Assembly: GCF_002008165.1 (NCBI RefSeq)
Contig: NZ_MRDM01000030.1
Location: 248,001-312,000 of the forward strand
Origin: Rhizobium laguerreae
GTDB taxonomy: Bacteria; Pseudomonadota; Alphaproteobacteria; Rhizobiales; Rhizobiaceae
DNA length: 64,000 nt
Direction: 5' to 3'
Part shown: piece after piece, positions 1-8,147 of the stretch
Position numbering within the stretch: the first letter of the stretch is position 1
How the letters are laid out: the number at the start of each line of letters is the position of its first letter
Program-made: the position numbers and the translations under genes
The notes under the pieces: generated by a model
Told to the model about the DNA's origin: nothing
Database searches by the model: none
Seen by the model: the letters and a program-made list of their open reading frames with translations, nothing else

Positions 1-42
1 CCACATCGGCCGAAAAACCGATCGACGGTTTGCAATGTTAAA

Positions 43-68
43 AATTTGGAACCGTTTGGTTCCAAATT
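43..68. promoter_or_regulatory. Palindromic operator, TetR box 1
   Basis: A perfect inverted repeat with 11-base arms (AATTTGGAACC and its complement) around a GTTT spacer. The same half-site, TTTGGAACC, occurs in the promoter of the tetR gene at 692-715. This copy lies just past the tetR stop codon, so it probably controls a gene beyond the left edge of the window. Both sites are most likely bound by the TetR protein encoded between them; the binding is inferred. Confidence 0.7.
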
Positions 69-72
69 GAAG

Positions 73-684
73 TCAGCCAAGCGCCTTTAGCGCCAGTTCG
101 ACCATGGCCCTCGTCTCAGCGCGATCCGCTCCTGCCTTGGCCAAAACCCGCATGCCCTGAATCTGACACACGAGGAACCTGGCAAGCGTTCGTTCATCCA
201 GCCCGGGATCAATATCGCCCAAGGCCTGCGCTCTTATGATCGCCGCCGCATAAAGATCTTGCAGCCGCCTGAACAGCCGGAAAATACGTGGTGCGACCTC
301 TTTATCCTCTGGAAGCATCTCGACGGCTGCAAAGACGACAAAGCATCCACGCAAACCTTCCGTTCCCGATGCTTGATCCACTTGTTGAGAAAATGCTTCG
401 CGAATTGCGGCTTTGGGCGATGGATTGGAATGCAGCGTTTCACCGACCGAGCGAACGGCGTCCTCGATGTAAGCGTCGAGGGCGCGCAGATAGACGCCTC
501 GCTTGTCGACGAAAGCCTTATAAAAGCTGCCTCTGGAAAGCTCCATGCCTTCGAGCAGGTCGGGAAGAGATGCATCATGATATCCCCGGGTCCAAAAGAC
601 GTCCATAGCTTTGCGAACTGCTTGATCGAGTTCGAATTCGCGAGGGCGACCAACGGATGCGGATGTCTGATTGCGCTTTACCAT
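73..684 (-). CDS. TetR/AcrR family transcriptional regulator
   Basis: A 203-residue protein with an N-terminal TetR helix-turn-helix (about residues 20-65, including SRGSFYKAF and DKRGVYLRAL) and an alpha-helical effector domain containing the stretch GCFVVFAAVEM. Length and layout match the TetR family of ligand-responsive repressors. The ATG lies 8 bases from a near-perfect palindrome that recurs at 43-68, which suggests autoregulation and control of an unseen gene to the left. The ligand cannot be inferred. The gene is not in an operon with the HxlR gene, which reads in the same direction after a 77-base gap that contains the operator. Confidence 0.9.
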   Translation of the reverse strand: MVKRNQTSASVGRPREFELDQAVRKAMDVFWTRGYHDASLPDLLEGMELSRGSFYKAFVDKRGVYLRALDAYIEDAVRSVGETLHSNPSPKAAIREAFSQQVDQASGTEGLRGCFVVFAAVEMLPEDKEVAPRIFRLFRRLQDLYAAAIIRAQALGDIDPGLDERTLARFLVCQIQGMRVLAKAGADRAETRAMVELALKALG

Positions 685-691
685 AGCAACT

Positions 692-715
692 ATTTGGAAC
701 CATTTGGTTCATAAT
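692..715. promoter_or_regulatory. Imperfect operator, TetR box 2, in tetR promoter
   Basis: The left arm ATTTGGAACC is identical to box 1 at 43-68, the spacer is ATTT, and the right arm matches 8 of 10 positions. It sits 8-31 bases upstream of the tetR start codon, where a bound repressor would block transcription. The less perfect arm suggests weaker binding than at box 1, as often seen for autoregulatory sites. Confidence 0.65.
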
Positions 716-761
716 GCAAGTGATATTTTGGGAATGCTTCGTCAAGCGTTCGGCATCCAGG

Positions 762-1148
762 TCAGTGGCCGACAGTCGGATCGACAGGATAGTCCCGAGA
801 GAATTCCCTGACCGCCATCAAAATCGGCATAAGCCCGCGGCCCGCTGAAGTCAGCGAATATTCGACTCGAGGAGGCTGCTCCTGAAAGTCGTGTCGGCTT
901 ATGAGGCCGTCACTTTCAAGTTCCCTGAGATGCTGCGTCAGCATCTTCTGGGATATGTCCGGTATACCACGCATGAACTGCGATGCCCGCAAAGAGGGCT
1001 CGGCGAACAATCGGAAAAGGATCGGCAGTTTCCAACGTCCTGTGATCATCCGCAGCACCCTGCTGACATGAGAGACAGATCCGTCGGCTCCAAGGCATGT
1101 CGACGTGTCCTCGACAGGCACTTTAAAGTGCGTAATTGCCTGCTTCAT
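762..1148 (-). CDS. HxlR family winged-helix regulator
   Basis: About 128 residues with the HxlR pattern: a Cys near residue 19, GRWKLPILFRLF, then a winged helix with ISQKMLTQHLRELESDGLI and the RVEYSLTSAGRGL wing. HxlR proteins often sense aldehydes or oxidants through the conserved Cys. The ATG at 1148 is preferred; an in-frame TTG lies two codons upstream. The gene is divergent from the SDR oxidoreductase at 1195 with only 46 bases between the starts, so it very likely controls that gene and itself from a shared promoter. Confidence 0.88.
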   Translation of the reverse strand: MKQAITHFKVPVEDTSTCLGADGSVSHVSRVLRMITGRWKLPILFRLFAEPSLRASQFMRGIPDISQKMLTQHLRELESDGLISRHDFQEQPPRVEYSLTSAGRGLMPILMAVREFSRDYPVDPTVGH

Positions 1149-1194
1149 CGACAAACCTCATATCTGCCGGAGACGATAACACGGATCAAATATC

Positions 1195-2004
1195 ATGGAC
1201 TTACAACTCCAAAACAAGGTTGCGCTCGTAACGGGAAGCAGTAAGGGAATTGGCGAGGGTGTGGCCAGAGGCCTCGCAAAGGAAGGGGCGACCGTTCTTG
1301 TCCACGGTCGCGACCGAATGAAAACAGAGGAAGTCGCCCATGACATCATATCCTCTGGGGGGCAGGCATTCGCGGTATTCGGCGACCTAACAGTGCCGGA
1401 TCAGGTCGATCGTCTTGTTAGGGATTCGAAGGCTGCAGCAGGATCGATCGACATCCTGGTCAACAATGCCGGCGGATCTGCTTCGGCAGAGGATTGGGCC
1501 TCGACAAACTCTGAAACGTGGGCCGCTGTCTATGACAGGAACGTGCTCGCATCTGTGAGGATCATCTCGCTCGTTCTGCCCGCAATGAAAGCGTCGCGGT
1601 GGGGTCGGATCATAAACATCTCGAGCATGGCGGCCCTGATGCCGCCCGCAAGTCGACCGGACTACTCTGCCGCCAAGGCAGCCATGATCGCGATGACGGC
1701 GTCGCTCGCAAAAGACGTTGCCGCACACGGCATCACCGCAAACACCGTCTCGCCTGGAACGGTGCATAGCATTAGCTTGGATACCGCATTCCGTAAGAAA
1801 GCCATTGAAAGGGGGATGGCCATTGACGCCCCCTGGAACGACATAGAGAGGGAGATCCTGCCAATGTTTGCTCAGGTACCCCTTGGAAGGGTCGGAACCC
1901 TCGAGGAGATTGCGGATGCGATCGCGTTCCTCTCGAGCCCCCGTGCCGGCTATATCACAGGGGCAAACCTCCGACTTGACGGAGGAATGTGGCCAGGGAT
2001 GTAG
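1195..2004 (+). CDS. SDR family NAD(P)-dependent oxidoreductase
   Basis: 269 residues, the usual size for a classical short-chain dehydrogenase/reductase. The cofactor motif is TGSSKGIGEG near residue 14, followed by NNAGG, a Ser in INISSMA, and the catalytic YSAAK, with a C-terminal GANLRLDGGMWPG typical of 3-oxoacyl-ACP reductase-like members. The protein is cytosolic and lacks a signal peptide. The substrate is unknown. The divergent HxlR gene suggests induction by a reactive carbonyl or aromatic compound, which is inference. Confidence 0.9.
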   Translation: MDLQLQNKVALVTGSSKGIGEGVARGLAKEGATVLVHGRDRMKTEEVAHDIISSGGQAFAVFGDLTVPDQVDRLVRDSKAAAGSIDILVNNAGGSASAEDWASTNSETWAAVYDRNVLASVRIISLVLPAMKASRWGRIINISSMAALMPPASRPDYSAAKAAMIAMTASLAKDVAAHGITANTVSPGTVHSISLDTAFRKKAIERGMAIDAPWNDIEREILPMFAQVPLGRVGTLEEIADAIAFLSSPRAGYITGANLRLDGGMWPGM

Positions 2005-2049
2005 CAGGACAACAGAGGAGCGGCGCCAAACCTGTCTGGGTTCCCCGCA

Positions 2050-3006
2050 TCAGTTCCAGCTTGCCATGACGAACCGGCGGATCTCCGCTTCGAGTTCCTG
2101 GTCTTCCGGCGTCCCACCCATGAAGCCACCATGGGGCATGGCTTCGAAGACGTGCAATTCGGTTTCCACGCCAGCTTTTCGCAAGGTTCGATGCATCCTC
2201 ACCGTGTTCGATAAGAACAGGTCACGCGTGCCGGTCTGCAGAAACGTCGGCGGGAAGCCCCGCAGATCGCCAAAGAGCGGCGATAGATAGGGATTGGAAG
2301 GATCCGCACCACCGGCGTAGAGCAGGTTGTTTGATCTGAGCGGGCGAGGCAGAACGAGATCAATCATCTGGTTGGTTTGGAAACTGTCGCCCGATTCGGT
2401 GAGGTCAACCTGTGGCGAGAGCAAGACCAATCTGCCGGGCATTGGCATGCCTTCATCTCTCGCCCGCAGCAGCATGGCGGTCGCGAGATTGCCGCCTGCC
2501 GATCTACCCAGGATGACCACCTTGTCGGGGGAATGACCGTTCAAGACATGACGATACGTGGCCAAGCAGTCATCAAGAGCGGCCGGATATGGATGCTCAG
2601 GCGGCATCCGGTAATCGACGCCGTTAGCATCGAACGACATGCTGGTCCGCCCGAAGGCTCGCACTGACGCGACAGGCCTCTCCACCGCCGAACACCAATG
2701 CGCCGCCGTGCAGGTCGATGAGTGCGCCACGAGCATCAAATTGCCCGTGCGGCGTCGCGACATGGATCGTTGCATGTTCGACGGTGATCGTCTCGACAGT
2801 CGACTGTGGCTCGCCGCCAGCCCTTTAATCGCAGCGGCGTAGTGCGCATCTGCTGCGGCTTTCATCGTCATCCATCCTGAGAAATCGCCCGGAGACGGCA
2901 TTTCATAGCGCGCATTGATGGGGCTGCCGTTCTCGTCGACCAGGCGCGACAGTGACGCTTGCGCTTCTACGCTAATGGACTGTGGGGGATGAGGCGAGGA
3001 CATCAT
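2050..3006 (-). CDS. Alpha/beta hydrolase (HSL-like), internally frame-shifted
   Basis: 318 codons with no stop. The C-terminal half is a good HSL-family hydrolase: DYRMPPEHPYP, nucleophile motif GRSAGGN, acid in TGTRD and His in MPHGG. Roughly codons 60-110 (about 2640-2830) do not look like the family in this frame. The next frame of the same strand reads TVETITVEHATIHVATP and then LHGGALVFGGGE, the oxyanion-hole motif. Two compensating indels have therefore put the HGG segment out of frame. The encoded protein would be inactive, unless the indels are sequencing errors. Treat it as a probable pseudogene or decaying gene. It converges on the SDR gene. Confidence 0.6.
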   Translation of the reverse strand: MMSSPHPPQSISVEAQASLSRLVDENGSPINARYEMPSPGDFSGWMTMKAAADAHYAAAIKGLAASHSRLSRRSPSNMQRSMSRRRTGNLMLVAHSSTCTAAHWCSAVERPVASVRAFGRTSMSFDANGVDYRMPPEHPYPAALDDCLATYRHVLNGHSPDKVVILGRSAGGNLATAMLLRARDEGMPMPGRLVLLSPQVDLTESGDSFQTNQMIDLVLPRPLRSNNLLYAGGADPSNPYLSPLFGDLRGFPPTFLQTGTRDLFLSNTVRMHRTLRKAGVETELHVFEAMPHGGFMGGTPEDQELEAEIRRFVMASWN

Positions 3007-3187
3007 CGCAGCGCTGCGTCAGGCCGCATCGCATTTCGAACTGGAACTGAACAACGAGAAATCAGAAATCACCTCGACTGCGACGCAGTCACAACATCGG
3101 GTGGAAGCAGGCCGCAAGAGCCCATACCATCGCCGATCGGATAAATTGCCCCTTGCCTTTCTTCGCTTACAACATTATTGTTGTAAT

Positions 3188-3676
3188 ATGATTCCAGCGC
3201 TCGTTTCCCTATCCGGTTCTCCTTGGGATGTGCTGCCGAGCGGCATTCATCCTGCGTCTCTTGATGAGATACAAATTGCATATGGATACAACGAGCGGCG
3301 CCGCACACTGCTCTCAGGGTTGGTCGATGGCGCCACTGCGTTGGTGAGGGCCGGATGTTCGAAAATCTACCTGGACGGAAGCTTTGTCACAGCTAAACCG
3401 ATCCCAGGTGACTACGACGCATGTTGGGATCCAGCTGGGGTTCTCAGCTCCCTCCTCGATCCCGTGTTCACGGATTTCAGCGATGGGAGAGCCCGACAAA
3501 AGGCTCGTTTCGGGGGTGAGTTCTTCCCTTCGAGCATCGTGGAAGCTGGCTCTGGACGGGCGTTCTTGGACTTTTTCCAGGTTGAAAAACATTCGGGTGG
3601 GAAAAAGGGAATTATTGAAGTTTCGATCATGACGGATGCGACGATCCTTCGGAGGCTAGCTCATGATATTCAGTGA
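3188..3676 (+). CDS. DUF6932-like protein with NTase-fold motif
   Basis: 162 residues from ATG 3188; upstream in-frame codons look unrelated. The core LDGSFVTAKPIPGDYDACWD carries a nucleotidyltransferase signature: G64-S65, then D75-x-D77. This is like MNT-type antitoxins and toxins and resembles the DUF6932 family. The next gene overlaps it by 14 bases and has a Shine-Dalgarno sequence inside this one, so the two are translationally coupled. The surrounding island is more A/T-rich than its neighbours, a sign of horizontal gain. A role as NTase toxin or antitoxin is inferred. Confidence 0.65.
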   Translation: MIPALVSLSGSPWDVLPSGIHPASLDEIQIAYGYNERRRTLLSGLVDGATALVRAGCSKIYLDGSFVTAKPIPGDYDACWDPAGVLSSLLDPVFTDFSDGRARQKARFGGEFFPSSIVEAGSGRAFLDFFQVEKHSGGKKGIIEVSIMTDATILRRLAHDIQ

Positions 3677-4925
3677 TAGACAGTACGCAGTATCGAAGGA
3701 ACAGCTCAACAATCTGAGAACCGCTGCGTTCGCTGACCAAGTTGGCGAAGGTAGGCTAGATTGGTTGAAGCAAATCGAGTCCAATGCGCTCCAAAGCCAA
3801 ATCGCGGACATTCAGCGAGAGATGGCAGAGTACGACTATCTAAAGTCTGGAGCTGCTGGATTCACGGAGGAATTCTCCTTTGAAGAGCTGCCCCGCGTTC
3901 TAATACAGGCGCGTATCGCAAGAGGCCTGTCCCAAACAGATCTCGCTGAGCGTCTTGGCCTGAAAGCGCAACAAGTGCAGCGATACGAAGCAACTAACTA
4001 CATGAGCGCCAGCCTTGCGCGCCTGATGGAAGTCGCCAGCATGTTGGGCGTTCGCGTCTCTGCATCCTACGGATCAGGTGAAGAGCGTTCGGAGGGGGCA
4101 ATTTATGCCTGGTCTGATGCTGGTTCCATTGAATGGAACAAATTCCCGCTTCGGGAGATGGCTAGACGCGGTTGGATCAAGGGTGATGACTTGGCAACGT
4201 CAGCTCGCACCTGGTTTCATCAGGTGGCCGGGCCTCAGTTCGCGACGGCTCTTCACCGCAAAAAAATGCATAGTGGCAACGCACCAAACGAACACGCTCT
4301 CTTAGCGTGGCAAGCACGCGTGCTTCAGAAGGCAACCGATGATTTCAATGCGGGCTTGATAGGAGAGTTCAGCCTGAACGATCGTTGGTTGGGTCAGTTG
4401 GTCGCTCTCACGAAGGACAGCGACGGACCCCGCAAGGCCAAGGATCTGCTCAGCCAAAACGGCATTGGGATGATCGTTCAAAATCATCTTCCCGGAACTT
4501 ATCTTGATGGCGCGGCCATGGTCGCTCCATTTGGAAATCCAGTTGTTGCCCTAACCCTTCGGTTCGATCGCCTGGATAACTTCTGGTTCGTCCTGTTCCA
4601 CGAACTGGGACACGTATTCCTGCATCTATACAACTCTCTTCGGTTCGATTTTTTCGACGAAGAGGATGGCCATCAAGGCGACCAGTATGAGGAGGACGCG
4701 GACAAGTTTTCCCTGGATCAGCTCATTCCGCAAGACGTTTGGCGCAAGTGCCTATCTCGATTTGCGCTGACGGAAGAAGCGGTCCTCATCGATGCAGAAA
4801 AGCTTGGGATCAGTGCAAGTATCATTGCTGGCAGGATCAGGAAGGAGAGAAACGATTTTCGCCTCTTTACTAATCTGGTCGGGTCGGGAACCGTTCGGAC
4901 GCAGTTTGAGGGATTGACGGAATGA
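3663..4925 (+). CDS. XRE helix-turn-helix / ImmA-IrrE metallopeptidase protein
   Basis: 420 residues. An XRE-type HTH occupies about residues 75-132 (ARGLSQTDLAERLGLKAQQV), and a zinc-peptidase motif HELGH is at residues 313-317 within FWFVLFHELGHVFLHLY. This is the ImmA/IrrE-type architecture, known from phage and mobile-element regulators that cleave partner repressors. The start at 3663 has a GGAGG 7 bases upstream. It is coupled to the NTase-fold gene before it and to the beta-like gene after it by a 4-base ATGA overlap, so the three form one operon. It could be the sensor or regulator of a defence or toxin-antitoxin unit. Confidence 0.82.
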   Translation: MIFSDRQYAVSKEQLNNLRTAAFADQVGEGRLDWLKQIESNALQSQIADIQREMAEYDYLKSGAAGFTEEFSFEELPRVLIQARIARGLSQTDLAERLGLKAQQVQRYEATNYMSASLARLMEVASMLGVRVSASYGSGEERSEGAIYAWSDAGSIEWNKFPLREMARRGWIKGDDLATSARTWFHQVAGPQFATALHRKKMHSGNAPNEHALLAWQARVLQKATDDFNAGLIGEFSLNDRWLGQLVALTKDSDGPRKAKDLLSQNGIGMIVQNHLPGTYLDGAAMVAPFGNPVVALTLRFDRLDNFWFVLFHELGHVFLHLYNSLRFDFFDEEDGHQGDQYEEDADKFSLDQLIPQDVWRKCLSRFALTEEAVLIDAEKLGISASIIAGRIRKERNDFRLFTNLVGSGTVRTQFEGLTE

Positions 4926-6004
4926 AGCTACTTCCCAGCACGTATGTTCCGTCACTGCGATGGCGCCAAGGCGAATACCAAGCGCTGTTCCGACTTAGTG
5001 ACGCGGCAAAGCAGCTCGTCGTTCCGTTCATACTTGTTCCGGAGCCGGAATACGATTTCGAGGAAGGTCGACCGAAGAAGACGGTTCAAGAGCAGGTGCA
5101 GACGTTTCCGAAGCGCTACCAGCAAAAGTGGGGCAAGAGACCCGCGTGGATCGACGTCCATACGAATATAGCCACGACAAGCATGGCGGATGGCCGAACG
5201 CCCATGTCGTACGTATTCGAGGAGATACGGAGCTTCGGATCGAGGGCTGTGCCAATCACCTCGTTGGACGCCCCGCCGGCCGTCAATGCTGTCGTGGCTG
5301 GCATCGCAACAATCGACAAGCTCGGTGTCGGTATCCGAGCTCGCCTTGAGCACGTTATGAAGCCCAACTTCGATGCACGACTAATCGCACTGATCTCTTC
5401 GATTGGTCTCACGCGAGAGCACACAGACCTCATCATCGATCTTGGCGCGCCGAATTTTCAGCCCTACGCAGACTTCGCAGATGGGCTGATAGCGGCGATG
5501 GACAACGTGTCTGCGCTGATCAGCTACCGCTCTCTGGTGGTGATCGGCACTGGCTTTCCGCAGATACTTGGCATAGACAAACCGGGTGGACACCTGCCGC
5601 GGCACGACTGGGTCTTTTACAAAACACTGCGCACCAAGCTTGCCGGAATTGGGCGGATCCCGAACTTTGGAGATTACACGATTGTCCACCCCGAATTCAC
5701 CGCTCAGGACATGCGGATGTTGAAGCCAGCGGGCAAGCTCGTCTATACGGCAGGCGACACATGGAATGTTCGAAAGGGTGGGGCATTCAGATCTGACCCG
5801 GGACAGATGCACACGCATTGCGACAGCATTCTGAGATCGGGCCAGTTTTGCGGCCCTCATTTTTCAGCGGGCGACGAGTACATCGACCTGTGTGCGAAGA
5901 AGTTAGCTACGCCGTCAAATCTCACGCGCTGGAAGGAAAATGGGATCAGCCATCACATCATGCATGTGCTGGCTGATCTCGCCACGTCGAGCGCTGGGCC
6001 ATGA
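4922..6004 (+). CDS. T4 beta-like ("beta family") protein
   Basis: 360 residues resembling the beta protein family named after a phage T4 protein: opening YVPSLRWRQGEYQAL followed by PFILVPEPEYDFEE, with a TIM-barrel-like pattern and W/H-rich blocks near the end (KENGISHHIMHVLADL). No signal peptide or membrane segment. Members are often found next to sce7726-type genes, as here, where the sce7726 gene converges and overlaps the last 47 bases. The molecular role is unknown. It overlaps the preceding ImmA/IrrE gene at ATGA. Confidence 0.7.
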   Translation: MKLLPSTYVPSLRWRQGEYQALFRLSDAAKQLVVPFILVPEPEYDFEEGRPKKTVQEQVQTFPKRYQQKWGKRPAWIDVHTNIATTSMADGRTPMSYVFEEIRSFGSRAVPITSLDAPPAVNAVVAGIATIDKLGVGIRARLEHVMKPNFDARLIALISSIGLTREHTDLIIDLGAPNFQPYADFADGLIAAMDNVSALISYRSLVVIGTGFPQILGIDKPGGHLPRHDWVFYKTLRTKLAGIGRIPNFGDYTIVHPEFTAQDMRMLKPAGKLVYTAGDTWNVRKGGAFRSDPGQMHTHCDSILRSGQFCGPHFSAGDEYIDLCAKKLATPSNLTRWKENGISHHIMHVLADLATSSAGP

Positions 6005-6548
6005 AATTTCGGATCGCTGCAATTAAGTCCGCGATCGGCATCTGAGCGGCCAAATCGATGTAGAGCTGTAGCCTGCTTCGCTTGAGTTCACGCGGCGACG
6101 CTCCGAACCCTGCTAACAGCTCGGCAGCTTCCGAATGCCAGAGCAAGTGAGCAACTTGAATAGCATCGACGGATGGATTGGCGCGAGCGCGCCGCACTGT
6201 TTCAAACGTAATACCGCCTCGCGATCCTTTTTCAGCAAGGATTAGCCCGCACCAGTCCGGGACGATCCTTTCTGCCTTCGCCAGGTGCTTGTCGGCGCAA
6301 ACAAGTGTCAGCCTGCTTAGACCCTTCGAATAAAACTCGAGCTGCCCCGGAAGTCGATCAAGCGTATCGAGGCTGCTTTTGATCTCGAAACCGTGGACTT
6401 CCGCAGATATAACCGCGACATCGATCCTTACCCTGGCATGAGACAAACCAAGTTCGTCGACGATGATGGCACTGCGGGCCTTCTGGTATGACCGAAGCTT
6501 CTTATGATGAAGCGCGGCTCTGATTTCCTGATCATTCGTAGCGAGCAT
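5958..6548 (-). CDS. sce7726 family protein, PD-(D/E)XK nuclease-like
   Basis: 196 residues from ATG 6548, which has AGGGG seven bases upstream; an earlier in-frame ATG at 6596 lacks one. The N-terminal half carries a restriction-endonuclease-like pattern: E32, D43 in RIDVAVI, E55-x-K57 in GFEIKSS, then Q69-x3-Y73 in GQLEFYSKG. That matches D-(x)n-ExK plus QxxxY of PD-(D/E)XK nucleases. The gene converges on the beta-like gene and their 3' ends overlap by 47 bases. Nuclease activity is inferred from the motif alone. Confidence 0.72.
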   Translation of the reverse strand: MLATNDQEIRAALHHKKLRSYQKARSAIIVDELGLSHARVRIDVAVISAEVHGFEIKSSLDTLDRLPGQLEFYSKGLSRLTLVCADKHLAKAERIVPDWCGLILAEKGSRGGITFETVRRARANPSVDAIQVAHLLWHSEAAELLAGFGASPRELKRSRLQLYIDLAAQMPIADLIAAIRNFMAQRSTWRDQPAHA

Positions 6549-6644
6549 GATTTTTCCCCTATCACACCTACTGGCCGATTTCGAGATGATAGCCAAGTTC
6601 TAATTCTTGTCATTGATCCGGCACATGTGGCGACGGTCTAGCAA

Positions 6645-7769
6645 TCAGATCACTCCCCAAGCCCGAAACCTCCCCCTGCCCGTCATCTCCCGCAAGCCCA
6701 GCTCCTCGACGAGCCGCAGCGCCGCCCGCGGCGTAACGGCAAGTTCTTTTGCGATCATTCCGGTCGACACCAGCGGCCGTGATATCACCAGCTCGATCAG
6801 CTCTGGGAGTTTTGACGACGTGCGCCTCCCGATCAACCGCCGCTCCATCATTTTTCGCGCCAACGCCAACCGATCATGTTCCTTCAGGCCGAGCTCTGCG
6901 GCGGCAACGATACCGCCGAGAATGGCCAGCAACCGGGTTTCGCGATGGCGATGCCGGCGGCGATCGACGGGGATAGTTTTCAGGCCCAAATTGAAGGCGG
7001 CCAGATGGACCGCCGTCGTCAGTCCGGCCTGACGCAGGATCGATGCTGCGAGAAGCCGACCGAGCCAGGGCGTATGCTGCAGCACGGATAAATCATTCCA
7101 GGCATCGAGGGCGACCACCGCCTGCAGCACTGCGGGCAGGTCTTGCGACTGCCGTAACACGCCGCGCCACTCGTCGAGACGCTCGTCCTCGTCCCAATCG
7201 AGGTCATAGACCAGCGGATCCTTTTCGCGGCCGCCGGCGCGACCGGGCTTCTTCGCCTGCTCGATGGCAGAGTCCGAGCGGGCGAGCAGCGCGTCGATGG
7301 CGGCGAACTCGGCGTCGAGTGGGCTGGCGCCATCATCGCCATCCGGCCCCTCCCCTCCTCCGGTCTCGTCAACACCCAGGGCGCCATCGGCGTCTTGCAC
7401 CATAGTAGACACGCCGGCAGCGAGGCCGTGGCCGCGGAGGCTGCGCAGACCGTCGGGGCTCAGCGCCCAGCCAGATGGTTGAGAGGCTATCCGTCGCCGA
7501 GTGCGCAAAACATCGCGAGCGATGGTCAGCTCGTGGGTCGGTGTGCGAATATCCTTCGTGGCGTCATGCAGCACCAGGTCTTCGAGATGCACGAGTTCGC
7601 CGTCGATCCACAACGAGGCGCAGGCGTCGGCAAAATGCATGCGTTCGATCCAACCTGCGCCGACCGGCGAACGTGCGACCCGTTCGTCCAGACGCGCCAA
7701 GGCAATGCCGGCGTCGAAAGAGGGCCGCATCAGGGCTGACATGCTGATTTTCGCGAGATCGTAAGCCAT
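6645..7769 (-). CDS. RHE_PE00001 family protein (DUF1612, HTH)
   Basis: About 374 residues. The opening AYDLAKISMSALMRPSFDAG and LARLDERVARSPVG are typical of the RHE_PE00001/DUF1612 family, widespread on rhizobial plasmids. The C-terminus has a winged-helix-like DNA-binding stretch (MIAKELAVTPRAALRLVEEL, then GRGRFRAWGV). An acidic low-complexity linker is at about residues 150-190. The function is not established; such genes often lie near plasmid maintenance loci or integrated elements. ATG 7769 fits the family start better than ATG 7778. Two inverted repeats lie just upstream. Confidence 0.78.
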   Translation of the reverse strand: MAYDLAKISMSALMRPSFDAGIALARLDERVARSPVGAGWIERMHFADACASLWIDGELVHLEDLVLHDATKDIRTPTHELTIARDVLRTRRRIASQPSGWALSPDGLRSLRGHGLAAGVSTMVQDADGALGVDETGGGEGPDGDDGASPLDAEFAAIDALLARSDSAIEQAKKPGRAGGREKDPLVYDLDWDEDERLDEWRGVLRQSQDLPAVLQAVVALDAWNDLSVLQHTPWLGRLLAASILRQAGLTTAVHLAAFNLGLKTIPVDRRRHRHRETRLLAILGGIVAAAELGLKEHDRLALARKMMERRLIGRRTSSKLPELIELVISRPLVSTGMIAKELAVTPRAALRLVEELGLREMTGRGRFRAWGVI

Positions 7770-7795
7770 TGAAATCATGGTAAGTGATTTGCGAC

Positions 7796-7824
7796 ACGGA
7801 CACCAGTGGATAGTTTGTGTCCGT
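7796..7824. promoter_or_regulatory. Inverted repeat upstream of RHE_PE00001 gene
   Basis: Perfect 8-base arms, ACGGACAC (7796-7803) and GTGTCCGT (7817-7824), 13 bases apart, starting 27 bases before the start codon of the minus-strand gene. Position and size fit an operator for an HTH protein, possibly autoregulation by the RHE_PE00001 protein. No binding data can be read from sequence. Confidence 0.45.
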
Positions 7825-7854
7825 CACATCGTATGATTGCCGGTTGGGTGTTTA

Positions 7855-7883
7855 ACCATCGATAAGTACTGGTTATCGATGGT
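7855..7883. repeat. 11-bp-arm palindrome in 378-base gene-free gap
   Basis: Perfect arms ACCATCGATAA (7855-7865) and TTATCGATGGT (7873-7883) around a 7-base spacer. There is no following T-run, so it is not a classic intrinsic terminator. It lies in the 378-base gap 7770-8147 between the RHE_PE00001 and NTase-HEPN genes. Apart from this and the 7796-7824 repeat nothing convincing is seen there; short ORFs in the gap lack family features. It could be an operator, a recombination site or a partition site. Confidence 0.5.
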
Positions 7884-8147
7884 GAGACGATCACGCTCTG
7901 AGCAGATCCCGTTTAGAGGCGCCAGACCATTTCTCTTTTCAGCGTTACCTCCAGCAAATGCGTCGGGTGGCGGGTCTTTCCTTCCCGTTCCTACTGAGTG
8001 TGAGGCCTGCCTAGGAACCGGCATTCACGGTCATCTTTGATCAACACGATTCTCGAAAGAAGGTGATCTCAGATGTGACCACGTCCTACAGTTTCCCTCT
8101 CAAAACTGCGAGTAGACGGTACGAGATCTTTCGCCTATCGATTGCTT

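Noticed and set aside
7824..8024. 66-codon minus-strand frame over the 7855-7883 palindrome
   Set aside because: No ribosome site, no recognisable motif, and it spans the inverted repeat.
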